A model generated the notes under the pieces. It was given only the letters and a program-made list of their open reading frames with translations. It ran no database searches and had not been told where the DNA came from. Both the position numbers and the translations under genes were made by a program. Of a stretch of DNA of 64,000 bases, positions 1-11,314 are shown piece after piece. Numbering within the stretch: the stretch's first letter is position 1; the number at the start of each line of letters is the position of its first letter. This stretch comes from Paralithodes platypus (taxonomy: Eukaryota > Arthropoda > Malacostraca > Decapoda > Lithodidae): the NCBI GenBank assembly GCA_032716605.1, contig CM064495.1:46805701-46869700 (forward strand), written 5' to 3'.

Positions 1-312
1 GTAGTGGAGATAGGGTGGGTAGTGGTAGTGGAGATGGGGGGGGGTGGTGGTAGTGGAGATGGGGGGTGGTGGTAGTGGAGATGGGGTGGGTGGTGGTAGT
101 GGAGATGGGGTGGGTGGTGGTAGTGGAGATGGGGTGGGTGGTGGTAGTGGAGATAGGGGGTGGTGGTAGTGGAGATGGGGTGGGTGGTGGTAGTGGAGAT
201 GGGGTGGTCGTCGTAGTGGAGACGGTGGTGGTAGTGGATGGTGGCAATGGAGACGAGGTGAGTGGTAAAGATAATGGGATGGGAGGTAGTGCAGATGGGG
301 TAGGGAGATAAA
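1..312. repeat. G-rich minisatellite (about 24-27 bp unit)
   Basis: Tandem array built on the unit GGTAGTGGAGATGGGGTGGG plus a short GTGGT spacer, with copies of slightly different length, fading out by about 310. It begins at the window edge, so its full length is unknown. The strand is purine-rich with many runs of four G. The open frame across it reads only V/E/M/G/W repeats and is not a gene. Confidence 0.9.
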
Positions 313-375
313 GATTGGTTGTGTGTAAAAAAATATTGTGAATATTTAATAGGGGTACTTATTGATACTAGATAC

Positions 376-377
376 TA

Positions 378-415
<38 letters not shown>

Positions 416-417
416 GT

Positions 418-482
<65 letters not shown>
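376..482. repeat. TG/TA microsatellite
   Basis: Alternating TG then TA dinucleotides, abutting the left end of the MITE-like element at 490. A second (TA)n block flanks the other end at 701-772. Confidence 0.95.
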
Positions 483-487
<5 letters not shown>

Positions 488-489
488 TA

Positions 490-697
490 TCCCTTTCTGT
501 ACAGTACCAGCGACGGTTGTTATATTGTATTCTAGCTATATTGAGAAATTGTATTCAGCTTAGAAAGGATCTGTGTTAGTTAAAAGGGTTGATTGAGATA
601 GTTTGAAGCCTTATAATTGCTAGAAATCCTTCCTAAACTGAATAAGTTGTCAGAATATAATAAAAAGGATGTAGTGGTAACTGTGGTACAGAAGGGG

Positions 698-700
<3 letters not shown>
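490..700. mobile_element. TTAA-type MITE, worn copy
   Basis: The left end reads CCCTTTCTGTACAGTACCAG and the right end GGTACAGAAGGGGTTA, forming imperfect terminal inverted repeats. Internal words (ATTCTAGCTA, AAAGGGTTGATTGAGATAG, GAAGCC) match the copies at 15220-15434 and 48121-48371. The left TTAA has been lost into the neighbouring (TA)n tract. No coding capacity. Confidence 0.7.

Positions 701-772
<72 letters not shown>
701..772. repeat. (TA)n microsatellite
   Basis: About 35 pure TA units directly after the MITE end. Confidence 0.95.
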
Positions 773-773
<1 letters not shown>

Positions 774-2283
774 TGTTCAGGTTGCACTGATACTTATTAT
801 GTCTTTGTAAATATATTTATAACTTCCAATGCAATTTCACCAAGTTAATAATTTCAATAGGCCTAGGCCTACTTCTGTAAGAACAAGCTGGATAGGCCCC
901 AAACTTTCTCGCTCCACTAGGCCTATATTGTGTTTGTTTCTTCTAAATGTATATTACCATTAGGCATAGGCTTATACTATTTTAGGGTTAACTGCTCAGG
1001 AAACGATAGTCATACAATGTATATCCAAATAAAATATATCAGGCTATTTGCTGATGCGTAACTCCTGTTTAAGTTGCTCATTTTGTATCTTGACGTTTGG
1101 TTACTTGGGTAACGGGCAAACAGGTTTATCCGGAATATTTACCTAGAAATTGCTTGAAGTTTAGCCTATAGGCCTAGGCCTAAGGACAATTGAAACCATA
1201 AATGAATGGTTCTATAATGCTTCGATATCATGCTAGGTCTGCGTAAAGCAAATCATTGTGGTAGAAGACCCATGTTTGAGTCTCTAGGCCAGCCTTGCCA
1301 CAGGCGGAGAACGTCCTGAACCAAGAAGTCATGCATGCGTCACTACCTTATGATCAAAGTTACGTATTTCATATATTTCAGCATATATATAATATATATC
1401 ACGAAAATTAGCTATATATACTTACGCCATCATTGTATAGTTGTACTGCGCGCAGGGCGCGTAGGTCCTGTTTGAATTAGGCCATCATAGTGGCAACTTT
1501 AAAACAGAGGAAAAATACACTTCTTCTCTTAATGTCGACATGGAGTAGACTGCTTTCACTCCGCCTCCTTGGGTTGTCTGTGAAATTCATCCGCGATGGG
1601 AAGAAACAAATATCGTCATTATATATAATGTTTCTATACAGGCAATTTGATAAGTATTTAAACTATACCTATAATAAAACAAGGCATTTTATAATTAAAG
1701 AAAACAAAGTGAGACTAGGGGGAACTAGTTTCTTGTGCGGAATAACAGCTTTGTTGTGGCAGTATTGCGGTCTGGAATGTAATTTTACTTTGGAGAATGT
1801 AATTTCCTTCCTAAAATAGAATAGGAGAAATTTTGTTATTCGGTATGAAGTAAATACTTCGGAAATATGTTTTAACCTTATTTTAACAATTTTATACAGG
1901 GATTTTGTTTATTTCTGTCCACAAATGTTATTTTTAAAAGTTAAAAAAATGTGAACAGTGAAGAATTCCTGAGTAAAATTGAAAGAGAGAATTGCATCAG
2001 CGTCCGTAATAGTGCTATATATACGGCTAAAACGTTTACAAACAGCTATGTATTGACCTTAGTTATCCCCAACTTTTCTTATAGCACTGTAATGAGGGTA
2101 TTAGGAATGTTCGAAAATTCGTGTACTCGCTGTGGATTATATTTTAGGCTGGGGGCGATTTCCATACCTTTGCGTTATTTTGGCATCCATATATGCACAA
2201 TGTGCATGCAACTGAGCAGCCATATCAAGCATACATTGATGTATATATTTAGTGAAAAAATATATAAAAATACTAAGGTATAA
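773..2283. other. non-coding stretch, no gene recognised
   Basis: AT-rich DNA with scattered TAGGCCTA words. Two modest open frames (1490-1819, which starts at GTG, and 1951-2283) have low-complexity composition, no recognisable domain, and no matching splice signals or phases. I see nothing else supportable here. Confidence 0.6.
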
Positions 2284-2555
2284 TTGATCGCGGTGAAGCT
2301 GAGCGTTCATTGGCCGCCCGGCAGACGTGGGTGGGGCTAAGCTCCTCACAACAAATGATGTCATAAAATCCATAGGGTAAAAATAAAAAGAAAAAAAAAA
2401 GTAACAAAAAAGAATAAAAAATCTGCAGTCTTGATGAAGCGAATTCGAAGCAGATACTGAAGGAATACCTGCTTGGATAAGGCGTTATAGGGCTGGATGT
2501 GTATTGTGGGAGGAGCCCTTGTGAGTCTGTGCGAGTTTTTCTATGATTTTTTCAC
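2284..2555 (+). promoter_or_regulatory. probable promoter and 5' leader of the zinc-finger gene
   Basis: Just upstream of the start exon the composition changes from AT-rich to mixed. An inverted CCAAT (CATTGGCC, about 2310), a GC-box-like GGGTGGGGC (about 2330) and an ATF/CRE-like TGATGTCATA (about 2357) lie close together. An in-frame TGA at 2544-2546 precedes the ATG at 2556. An out-of-frame ATG at 2543 opens a short reading frame that overlaps the true start. Promoter function is inferred only from these motifs and the position. Confidence 0.45.
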
Positions 2556-2640
2556 ATGTCTGGAGACGCCAAGTACATCAGTCTCTACTACAGCCTTGTT
2601 CACCAGGGAGCCTCTGATTTCTACAAAGAAATCATCAAAG
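2556..2640 (+). CDS. zinc-finger gene, exon 1 (start exon)
   Basis: This 28-codon exon begins MSGDAKYISLYYSLVHQG and ends ...YKEIIK plus one base, at a strong donor AAAG|GTAAGG. An in-frame stop 12 nt upstream makes the ATG at 2556 the first in frame. Splicing in phase 1 to 7573 gives a glycine codon across the junction and keeps the frame open for the rest of the gene (85+523+115+1443 nt, exactly 722 codons with the stop). The exon has no domain I can name. It is supported by the donor, the phase match and a protein-like composition. Confidence 0.75.
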
Positions 2641-4024
2641 GTAAGGGGCATTTACTCCTCTGGATATTATTTATAGCTTAATTCGCATCTGAAATTTAGT
2701 CCCTCATGAGGTTTTGAGGTGGAAGGCCGCGGGGACCAGGTTATACCGGACAAAAGATGAGAGCACGGGCACCGGGACCCGCTCAATTCCCTCCATGATT
2801 TTCTGATATGTAGCCTTTGTTTACGAGTGTCTGTTCCCCCTGTCTAGCCAACCCTGGAAGTGTGTACAGCAAGGGGGAGGCAGTCAACAGGTCCCCATTC
2901 CCAAGGCAGGGATGGGGCGGCCACAATCCCCATCCCAATACGAGGGATTTTATTGATTCAGGAGGGAAGGCAGACGTTTTTTTGTTGATTTGGCCTTGGG
3001 GGCACAAGCCCAGCCCAGCACCACTGACACCCTACCTCGACTGCCCTGCCCTCTTCTCAACACTATACTCCTTCACTATAACCCTCCATCACCCGCCCAC
3101 CATCACCTCTAACGTTATTACAAGTCGCTTACAATTCGGTTGCGTTTTTTATGTTTGTGTGTCTGTATATGTGTGTTAGGCTTATAGCTCTACAGTAGTG
3201 CTTTGTCAGTTTAATCCCCCTTTCTCAACACTATGCTTTTTAACTGTAACACTCTAAACATCCATATATACTATCACCTAGGCCTATAATTTCAGTCACA
3301 TTTAATTGGCTTTATATATTTTGTTTTTAGTGTGTAGGCCTGTGTGCTAGGCTTGTAGTTATACAATATTGCTATGTCCATGTAATGCCCCATTCTCAAC
3401 ACTAAACTAGGCCTACTATCACTTATTATTTCAGTCACTTATTTTCAGTTGGCTTAGTATATTTTAGTATGTGCCTGCATGTATTTATAGTTATATAGCT
3501 TAGTAGAGTATTGCATTGTTAATATAGCACATTTTTCTCAACATTACAATTAAAATTATCACCCATCATAATTATGTTAATCACCTTTAACATTAATATA
3601 TGATTAATTCAATACACTAACATTCATTTGGCCAAGTTTTATGTCAAGTGTGTTAGGCTTATAGCTTATTGTCAATGGTTGCCAATTGTGTATTTCATAT
3701 GAATTATCTGTTAAATCCCTTTATTATTTTGCTAAGGGAATACAATACATAATATTCAGTAATAGTTTTAAGTTCTTATGTTCTTATTTCTTTGGTGAAT
3801 TGTGTAATATGTCTATAAATATCGTTACAAAAGGTTAAATTAATTGTACAGGAATTAGTGGTAATACTAATTATTTGAGCAATTATTTTTGTCTCCTGTT
3901 ATACATTTAAATTACCGTTATTACATACAAGTTTCTAAAGCCATGATGTAGCCTATCCACCCTGTTGTGAGAACTGCAATCCTCTGCTTTATAGTATAGG
4001 CCTACTGTATATATATATTTATAT

Positions 4025-4075
<51 letters not shown>

Positions 4076-4091
4076 TGTATATGCTTAAATT

Positions 4092-4153
<62 letters not shown>

Positions 4154-5431
4154 TACTGTACTAGGTAGGGGTGGCCGGCCCGAGACAGGGCCCGAATAGG
4201 GACCAAAAAAATAAATAAATAATAACAAAAACACAAATCCACACGTATTTATATAGCCTATACATATATTTTATTTATTTATAAAACATTGAAGATAAAT
4301 AATGAATTTGTCAAACAAAAATTATTTGATTTTTTTAGTACCGGTACCTGTATATACTATATAGCCTGATTTATGTACCAGGTAATTGTAATATTCTTAC
4401 AAATTTGATATGCAACCCTCTGCTCTATATTGGGGTGTACCCGGTACTGTATATATACCATATACCGGTATAAAGATTTATATGTAAACAAAATATAGTA
4501 TACATATACCGGTATATATTACAAAATTGCATTATAATTAGTCTGATTATGGTATATTAGTTATTTATTCATCATTAATTCAGATACAAATTATATATAC
4601 TACCGTATATGGTATATATAACATTAAAAAGGATAAATCAAATACCGGTTCTGTGTTAAAAATATAGTGTACAAATTATTTATGATAAATAATTGATTAA
4701 ATCTATTGAGCAAAGGCAAATAATTGCCAACCCTAGATAGTATACAGTACAGTCAGTGACAGTCACAGTAGTCCTGGAAAAGGATTGGCACTAACTTCAT
4801 AAATTTAAGCAATATATATTTCGTATACAGTATATACAGTATAGGCTAATATACCGGTATGTGCAGGTATATATCCTGTATAGGCCTATTATATATTACT
4901 AGTACTGTACTGGTGTTATATACAGTACGGTACCGGTATATTGAAAGTTGGCCTCCTAGCAAACTGTACTACAGTATGTAATAATAATAATAATAATAAG
5001 CATGTTACTTATTTCTCATAAGCGCCAATTTTTCCGAAGAATTCACTAGCGCTCGAAAAGAGAAAGAAAAAAGAACAAAAATCAATGTACAGTGTTTGGA
5101 GGTTATAGATTTGTTGAGTTACTTGCGTTGTGTATTGCTTAGTGCATATATGATGATGACAATAATTATTGTATCTCACGGCAGTCAAAATAGACTGGAA
5201 CATGATCCCGAGTTTGCTTGTAGTGTAAACAAGGCGGGCGGTACACCCGAATACTACATCCTTACCGTAAATCATGAGTCTGAATACTGCTATATACCAG
5301 TACATGTCTGAAAATGTAAGATATTCATATAAACATCAGACTGAAATTTGCAACCTTTTCTATAAAACACAAGTCTGTATAATTTCCATGGTGTTTGGTG
5401 GATTGCATGAGCATGACAGTGATACCATCAT

Positions 5432-5473
<42 letters not shown>

Positions 5474-6452
5474 GGGTGAGCGAGTGCCTCCCCCATAATT
5501 GAAAGAGTGACAGGGCCAAAATCAAGGGACGTTCGAGCCAAAATGCCTGGACACAGAGTTTAAAGCAATTCTTAATGGCATATAGTAAAATCATTCCTGT
5601 AGTCTGTACTGTATGCATTATAAAATTATGTGTAGGCCTACAGTATACTATGCCTACACAAAATAATTTAAGAATTTTTTAAAATTCAGATATTGAAAAC
5701 ACCATAAAATTTATGACTAATATGCACTGCTCTATCTGTAATTTATAAAGTACTTGTACAATTTGTTTGTGTTAACACAACATATATCGGTACCGGTATT
5801 TCCCGGGCCTGTGAGCCAGTGGTGTGTCAAAACTCCTAAACAAGGTGTCAAACCACACAAATTTTCTTTGAAGACTTTAATGAATACGAAAAAAAATACA
5901 AGAGTATCAACATGAAATACCATTGTTTTGGCCATTTTAACCCTTCCTATGACAGAATTTGAGCTATAATCTACATTTGATTAATTTCACCACAACACCA
6001 AACATCTAATGAAAGCATATACTGTATGTGATCCACCGAGATTCGAACCTGGGTTATCACACACGATTTTTAAACCCTCTATAACCATAATTTTATCTTT
6101 ACACAGACAATAATAAGAACTAAAAATAATGGACTCCGCTTTCGTTTGACACCCTGCTCCTAACCAAGGGTCAGTTGGCTATATAAACATCCAGGTTACC
6201 ACAGTTTACCTTCCCCAGGTTGACCCGAGCCCCAGCCTTGCAGAATTGTAGTTATACATGCTGACCACCACTGGATCATGGAAACGGGGTCAACAGGGAA
6301 TTGGTGGACTGCGGATTGAACTTCTAAAGCCTATGACAACTCTGGCATTGTAGAGATACACATATCTTATCTGAGAACAAAAATATCACTTTGGCAAATT
6401 TGGTATATAGCTAGAAGCCTTTTGTACTTGTTATATATATATATACAGTACA

Positions 6453-6502
<50 letters not shown>

Positions 6503-7572
6503 TTATTTTAATATATTTATTTTAGTTTATTTTATTTTAACACAATACAGTACACCCTTCATTCATTACATTATGCACTTTAGTAGTATATTTTGCTAAT
6601 GCATCACAGGTGTGCTTGGCTTAGTAGAAACCTTTGTTTAGGCATATGTTAGAGCTCATCCAACCATTGTTTACTTTCATTAAGATACATCCATTACAAA
6701 TGTTCATTATACTATACCTTTGAGTATGACCTGTATGTTCATGCCTATGTTACTTCATCATTATTTTCATATTTCAGCCTCCTAAATTTTTCACATTGGC
6801 CTTAAGCAATTAAAACCTAGCTTATTTATCGTCAAAATACTTAAAATTGCCATTAATCGAGTCATGCCTTACATATTGTACTTACTTCGAAGTACAATAT
6901 AACATTTTATCGTGCTAGCCTCTACTGTATATAACTAGGGTACCTTTATAATTGTATAGGCCTAGCTAATTTCACCGTGCAACTTTATCTTCAATTGAGT
7001 ATTTATATTTATCATTGTACAGTAATACTATAACCGATTTAATTATAAAGTGGCCACTACGGTAAATTTAAACGGATTTATCAGCAATTTTCATGCAACA
7101 TGCGGTGGAGAATCATAGCTTCCACTATTTTATTTATATGATACCGGTAATCAATAAAAACTATATGAATATTGAATTTAATATATTTTTTTAAAAGAAT
7201 ATATATTATATAGTTACTGGTATATTTGATTCAAGATTGAGTGATATAGTCTCTGGTGTATCCTAAATATGTACTGTACATGACAACATTGATAGGGTTT
7301 ATATTGCAGATCTTCACTAAGAGCGAGCATGTTACCTGGGACTTACTTTTCTATGAACTTCATCAAATCTTGTAGGTGTTGCTATTAGTTACTAGGTAAT
7401 GAGTTGTATTAACAGTCAAATTCAGTCATGGAACATTTTAATGAAGACATTGCTTTGTTTGAGATTGTTTAAATCCAGTACTAGTATTATATAAAATATA
7501 TTCTTATATAGTGTACATATCCTTGCTCCTATGAGTTACTTACTGTATACTTAAAGGTTTTGTCTGTCTCAG
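2641..7572 (+). other. intron 1 of the zinc-finger gene
   Basis: The 4.9-kb intron has GTAAGG at its 5' end and GTCTGTCTCAG at its 3' end. It contains (TA)n tracts (about 4028-4076 and 6433-6498), a roughly 50-nt poly-T (about 4097-4148), a fragment of the common GACAGGGCCCGAATAGGGAC repeat (about 4170-4205), a stretch very rich in ACCGGTA words (4330-4940), a poly-T (5439-5469), and a reverse-strand tRNA-like B box (GGTTCGAATCT, about 6035-6055). No coding exon other than those listed is supported. Confidence 0.7.
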
Positions 7573-8095
7573 GTCCTGGTGGCAATATGAGCTACTTGCC
7601 GCCATGGGCACCATCTTCCGGTGGGGGTCATTACCCCCCTCACATGATTCCCCCCCACCCTTCTTCCACGTCATCATCAGTGGCCCCCCATACGGCCCAC
7701 AGCAGCACCAGCAGCACCAGCAGCCCTGTTGTGTCTGTTAGTCAGAACCCTGCTTCCATCTACCAGACACTGTCACCGATGGTTAAAAGTACCACCACCA
7801 CTAGTGTGTCAGTTACTCAGGCCACCCACACCCCGAAGCCCTCCACCCTGCCAGCCGGTTCTGCTTCCTCACCCACTTCCACCACCTCATCCGCCCTTTC
7901 CTCCACCTCCTCCATTTCTCTGGGTGACCCGTATGAGCCCCAGGGATTCCAGAGGTCAACCACGCCACCTATCAAACGGCCCGGCCTTGGGGAGAAGATG
8001 GTTGATTGTTCCAGTATGACTGATCCTCCCCCTGAAATGCTTCTTGCTTTAGCAGGGCCCAGCTCAATGGATTTCAAAGCTGTAGCTGCAAGAAA
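7573..8095 (+). CDS. zinc-finger gene, exon 2 (S/T/P-rich region)
   Basis: The acceptor is GTCTGTCTCAG|GTCC and the donor is AGAAA|GTATGT. The exon enters in phase 1 and leaves in phase 2. It encodes about 174 residues of low-complexity sequence: MSYLPPWAPSSGGG, a PPH segment, long Ser/Thr runs (STSSTSSP), then TPPIKRPGLGEK and a short hydrophobic stretch PPEMLLALAGP. No folded domain is evident. Such S/T/P-rich stretches are common as disordered or transactivating regions in transcription factors. That role is an inference. Confidence 0.8.
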
Positions 8096-8218
8096 GTATG
8101 TTAATTTTCAGTCATTGTTTTCCTGGATGTAGCATTCTTACTTACCGTATATTTATTTACAAATTATGCATACTGTATACCGGTATACATGTTGTGTTAA
8201 TTTCAACTGTCATATAGT

Positions 8219-8752
8219 TGTTGTTGTTGTTGTTGTTCCCCAGGCTGCCTGGCCGAACAGCCCCAAGGTCCCGAGCAAGGCCAAGGCCGTAGAGAGCCCA
8301 CACAAAACCCTCCCTGCTTACCACTAACAAAGCCCGGGTGACCGAAGCCACTCTAAGGCAGGGAGCCGAGGAGGGCGTGGAAACGCCCGGGAAACCAAAG
8401 CCCCACCCAAGGCCCTGTGCCCCTCAGCAATTATAAAGGGAAAGTTGAGGGGCAAGGGAAAAATGTGACGCTTTGGCTCCCAATCTGGCAACATTTAGGT
8501 TGGCAGTAGGGAGGTCGATCCACGGAAAAGACGCCGTCACTTGAGATCTAGAAGATATATAAGTAAAAGGAACAGTCAGAGTAAGCTATGGGTATGGCAG
8601 AGATCGCTCAGCTCTCACTCTGATAGACCAGCCCATCACCACATGACTAGAACCCAATGCTCTCAGCATCAGCTAGGAAAGGCCCTAGAAAGCCGCCTTT
8701 GGCGGGGGGATAATTCCCCTATTTCAACTCCTTTCGGAGTTGGGCACCCGCC
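8219..8752 (-). mobile_element. short non-autonomous retroelement with LINE-like 3' tail, full copy
   Basis: The element is flanked by a 13-bp target-site duplication, ACTGTCATATAGT, at 8206-8218 and 8753-8765. Read on the minus strand it ends in ...GGCTGTTCGGCCAGGCAGCC...GGGGAACAAC with a (CAA)n tail. The same end closes the LINE at 55830-58636. Its 5' part holds two small hairpins (CAACTCCGAAAGGAGTTG; CCGCCAAAGGCGG), present only in this copy. Shorter copies lie at 53238-53660, 54026-54424 and 57359-57529. It encodes no replication enzyme, so it probably moves using the LINE's machinery. I see no clear tRNA head, so it may instead be an internally deleted LINE. Confidence 0.8.
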
Positions 8753-8986
8753 ACTGTCATATAGTAAATACAAGTACTGTAGTTAGTGTCTGCAACTTTT
8801 CAGTGGGGATGATTAGGTTTTTATTTGTCATTTTAGTACAGAGAATAATTTGTGGAATAATGTAATATACTGTATACTATATATATATTTATGTATTTTT
8901 TATTTATTATTATTATTGTATATGCGGTATATATATTTATATATACAGTTTGTGTGTGTGTATAATCTTTATTTTTTTGTGGCCAG

Positions 8987-9101
8987 TCACCTAATTCCCA
9001 GGTCGCCAGGGAAGTATCCAGCCCCCGAACAGTTAGCCAACCCTGTCATGTTCTCCTACCAGGGTCGGGGCCGCCCTCGCAAGAACTGGACTCATGCTGG
9101 G
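8987..9101 (+). CDS. zinc-finger gene, exon 3 (AT-hook-like motif)
   Basis: The acceptor is TTTTTGTGGCCAG|TCAC and the donor is GCTGGG|GTAAGT. The exon enters with one base that completes an AAT codon and leaves in phase 0. The peptide includes PRSPGKYPAPEQLANPV and QGRGRPRKNWTHAG. GRGRPRK is an AT-hook-type core, known to bind the minor groove of AT-rich DNA. The donor lies inside the target-site duplication of the retrotransposon that follows, so the base after GTAAG is now element sequence. A CAG at 8999-9001 is a possible alternative acceptor. Confidence 0.8.
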
Positions 9102-10612
9102 GTAAGTTGGAGTGTGTGGGGAAATGTTGAGGTATGGTGGTGAGATAGTGATAGAATGGGTATGGAAAATGTGCAAACTAGCATGGGAGAAGGGGAGTGC
9201 ACCCGATGACTGGAAGACTGGCATAATAGTCCCCCTATATAAGGGCAAAGGGGAAAGAGGAGTGTGTGGTAACCACCGAGGAATATGTCTTCTAAGCGTA
9301 GTAGGGAAGGTATACAGTAGGGTAGTGATTGAGAGAGTGAGAGTGAGAACGGAGAAATGGATAGGCGACGAGCAGGGAGGTTTTAGGAAGGGAAGAGGAT
9401 GTGTAGATCAGATTTTTACCCTGAATTGTGTTGTGGAGAAGTATCTGGAGAAGAAACAAAAGGTGTATGTTGCCTTTATGGACTTGGAGAAGGCCTATGA
9501 CAGAGTGGATAGAGAAGGTTTGTGGAAAGTACTTAGAATATACGGAGTAGAGGGCAAGTTGCTGAAAGCAGTGAAGAGCATGTATGAGGGTGCAAAGGCG
9601 GCAGTACGTGTGGAGAGTGAGCAGAGCGAGTTCTTTGACCTGAATGTTGGTTTGAAACAGGGGTGTGTGATGTCCCCGTGGTTGTTTACTGTATATATGG
9701 ATGGAGTTATGAAAGAAATACTATCAAGAGCAGTGGATGTTGGTGTATCGCTGAAAAGGGAGGGAATTGAGTGGAAGCTACCTATACTGCTGTTTGCGGA
9801 TGATACAGTTCTGATGAGTGATAATGAATGGGAGTTGCAGGGTCTGGTAAATGAGTTTGGAACAGTGTGCGAAAAACGGAATTTGAAGGTAAATACGGGG
9901 AAGAGCAAGGTTATGGTCTTCGAAAGGGGTGAAGTCACAGAGTGTGAGGTGAAGCTGAACGGTCAGGCTATGGAGATCGTCAACTCTTTTAAGTATCTGG
10001 GCAGTGTGTTGAGTAAAGATGGGACTATGGATGAAGAGGTGCGGGAGAGGGTACAACAGGGGAAGAGGGTTGTAGGAACGCTAAAAGCAGTAACAAGAAA
10101 TAGGGTGGTCAGTATGGAAGTGAAGAAGTCCTTGCATGACAGTGTGGTAATCCCGACACTGACTTACGGAAGCGAAGCATGGACGTTGGTTGAGAGACTC
10201 AGACCAAGAGTGAGAGCAGTGGAAATGAATTACTTAAGGAGTGCGTGCGGAGTTACATGGAGGGATAGACAGACTAATGAGGAAGTAAGAAGGAGGTGTG
10301 GTGTGGAGGTAGATGTGCTGGAAAGTGTGAAAAGGAACAACTTGAGATGGTTCGGCCATATGGAACGTATGGAAAGCGAGAGAATGACTAAGAGGGTGTA
10401 CGAGAGCGAGGTGGAGGGACAGAGGGGGAGAGGTAGACCGAATATGAGGTGGAAGGATGGAGTGAGGAACTACATGAACGAAGGCGGTGCTGGTTGGGGG
10501 GAGGGGCGTCGACTGACTGGGGACAGAGGTGCATGGGGGCGGTTCGTTCGTGGCCACCCCTTCGGGGATCACGGCGTCAGGCAATAGATAGATAGATAGA
10601 TGCTGGGGTAAG
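9094..10612 (+). mobile_element. 5'-truncated RTE-like non-LTR retrotransposon inserted at a splice donor
   Basis: The 13-bp direct repeat ATGCTGGGGTAAG occurs at 9094-9106 and 10600-10612 and brackets the element (9107-10599). The 3' end is ...CGGCGTCAGGCAATAGATAGATAGATAG, a short GATA tail typical of RTE-like elements. The repeated target spans the exon 3 donor (GCTGGG|GTAAG), so an intact donor is kept at the left side and a second identical one lies at the right side. The element lacks its 5' part (no endonuclease). Confidence 0.9.
9112..10587 (+). CDS. reverse transcriptase ORF of the RTE-like element (5' truncated)
   Basis: An uninterrupted frame of about 490 codons. No ATG begins it, because the element is truncated and the first codon here is GTG. 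Conserved non-LTR reverse transcriptase blocks appear in order: GNHRGICLLS, GGFRKGRGCVDQIF, VAFMDLEKAYDRVDR (catalytic Asp), GLKQGCVMSPWLF, LLFADDTVLM (catalytic FADD), LKVNTGKSKVM, FKYLGSVLSKDG. The C-terminal part has YGSEAWTL and a basic LRWFGHMERM...RGRGRP...RWKDGV block, as in RTE-clade proteins. The lack of stops over 1.5 kb suggests a fairly recent insertion. It cannot be expressed as a complete enzyme from this copy. Clade assignment is from memory of the motif style and the GATA tail. Confidence 0.85.
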   Translation: MCGEMLRYGGEIVIEWVWKMCKLAWEKGSAPDDWKTGIIVPLYKGKGERGVCGNHRGICLLSVVGKVYSRVVIERVRVRTEKWIGDEQGGFRKGRGCVDQIFTLNCVVEKYLEKKQKVYVAFMDLEKAYDRVDREGLWKVLRIYGVEGKLLKAVKSMYEGAKAAVRVESEQSEFFDLNVGLKQGCVMSPWLFTVYMDGVMKEILSRAVDVGVSLKREGIEWKLPILLFADDTVLMSDNEWELQGLVNEFGTVCEKRNLKVNTGKSKVMVFERGEVTECEVKLNGQAMEIVNSFKYLGSVLSKDGTMDEEVRERVQQGKRVVGTLKAVTRNRVVSMEVKKSLHDSVVIPTLTYGSEAWTLVERLRPRVRAVEMNYLRSACGVTWRDRQTNEEVRRRCGVEVDVLESVKRNNLRWFGHMERMESERMTKRVYESEVEGQRGRGRPNMRWKDGVRNYMNEGGAGWGEGRRLTGDRGAWGRFVRGHPFGDHGVRQ

Positions 10613-11314
10613 GCTGCTTGTATTTATCACACCAAACTATGCACCGGTACTACAATATCTAGTGACTATTATACTGTATATTGTTTTTAACCTGATCATT
10701 TATGTTCCCTTCTTTGAGAGTACAGTAGTTGCTTGGGTTGATATCTGTATTTTTGTAAATGCCCACAAGGCAGAACATCCATCATTGGTCTAGACTTAAT
10801 TTGTGTTTCTGCTACCAGAAAAGAATCGGGCAATGATGGGATTTGAACCCACAGCTTTGGAAATACTGGTTTCTTAAACCTTCACCTAAGTCCACTTAGT
10901 CAGATTTTGTAGTCTACTTTCAAGTATACATGAACATATTTTGGCGTAGGGATGCTTCAACCCCATTGCCCGCCACTTCAGTGGTGCACTCAGCCTCCGT
11001 AGTGGTGGACTGGTGGTCCCTCTCTTTAGAGCACCCCTTTGCCCAATAAGCTACCAAGGAAGTGCCATCAGGTGAGGGACTGCTCTTGGTCTGCTCCTTC
11101 GGTGCTAGTGATCATAATTCACATATTGTAAGGAGCACTATTTGAGTGGGCTGTGGGAGTACAGTATGTTTGCAAGTTTGTAGTAAGTTTCTGTCGTGTC
11201 CATCTCTTTTGAGAAGCTTCCTGAGGAGGAAGGCATCAGACATTAATTCCATGAATTATTTCAGTCATAAGTGTACAGTATTAATATTTATGCCATAATT
11301 TTGACTGTTTTCAG
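10613..11314 (+). other. remainder of intron 3 of the zinc-finger gene
   Basis: This is the original intron sequence, resuming after the retrotransposon and ending at TTGACTGTTTTCAG. It contains a reverse-strand tRNA-like motif near 10840 (GGGATTTGAACCCACAGC). It also holds a repeat piece at about 11055-11100 (GTGAGGGACTGCTCTTGGTC) that recurs in reverse orientation at about 20270-20320. Confidence 0.7.

Noticed and set aside
1490..1819. Open frame of 109 codons upstream of the zinc-finger gene
   Set aside because: It starts at GTG, has no recognisable domain and no supporting splice signals, and lies in AT-rich DNA where such frames are expected by chance.
1951..2283. Open frame of 110 codons
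   Set aside because: No family resemblance and no neighbouring signals. Overlapping minus-strand frame is equally open.
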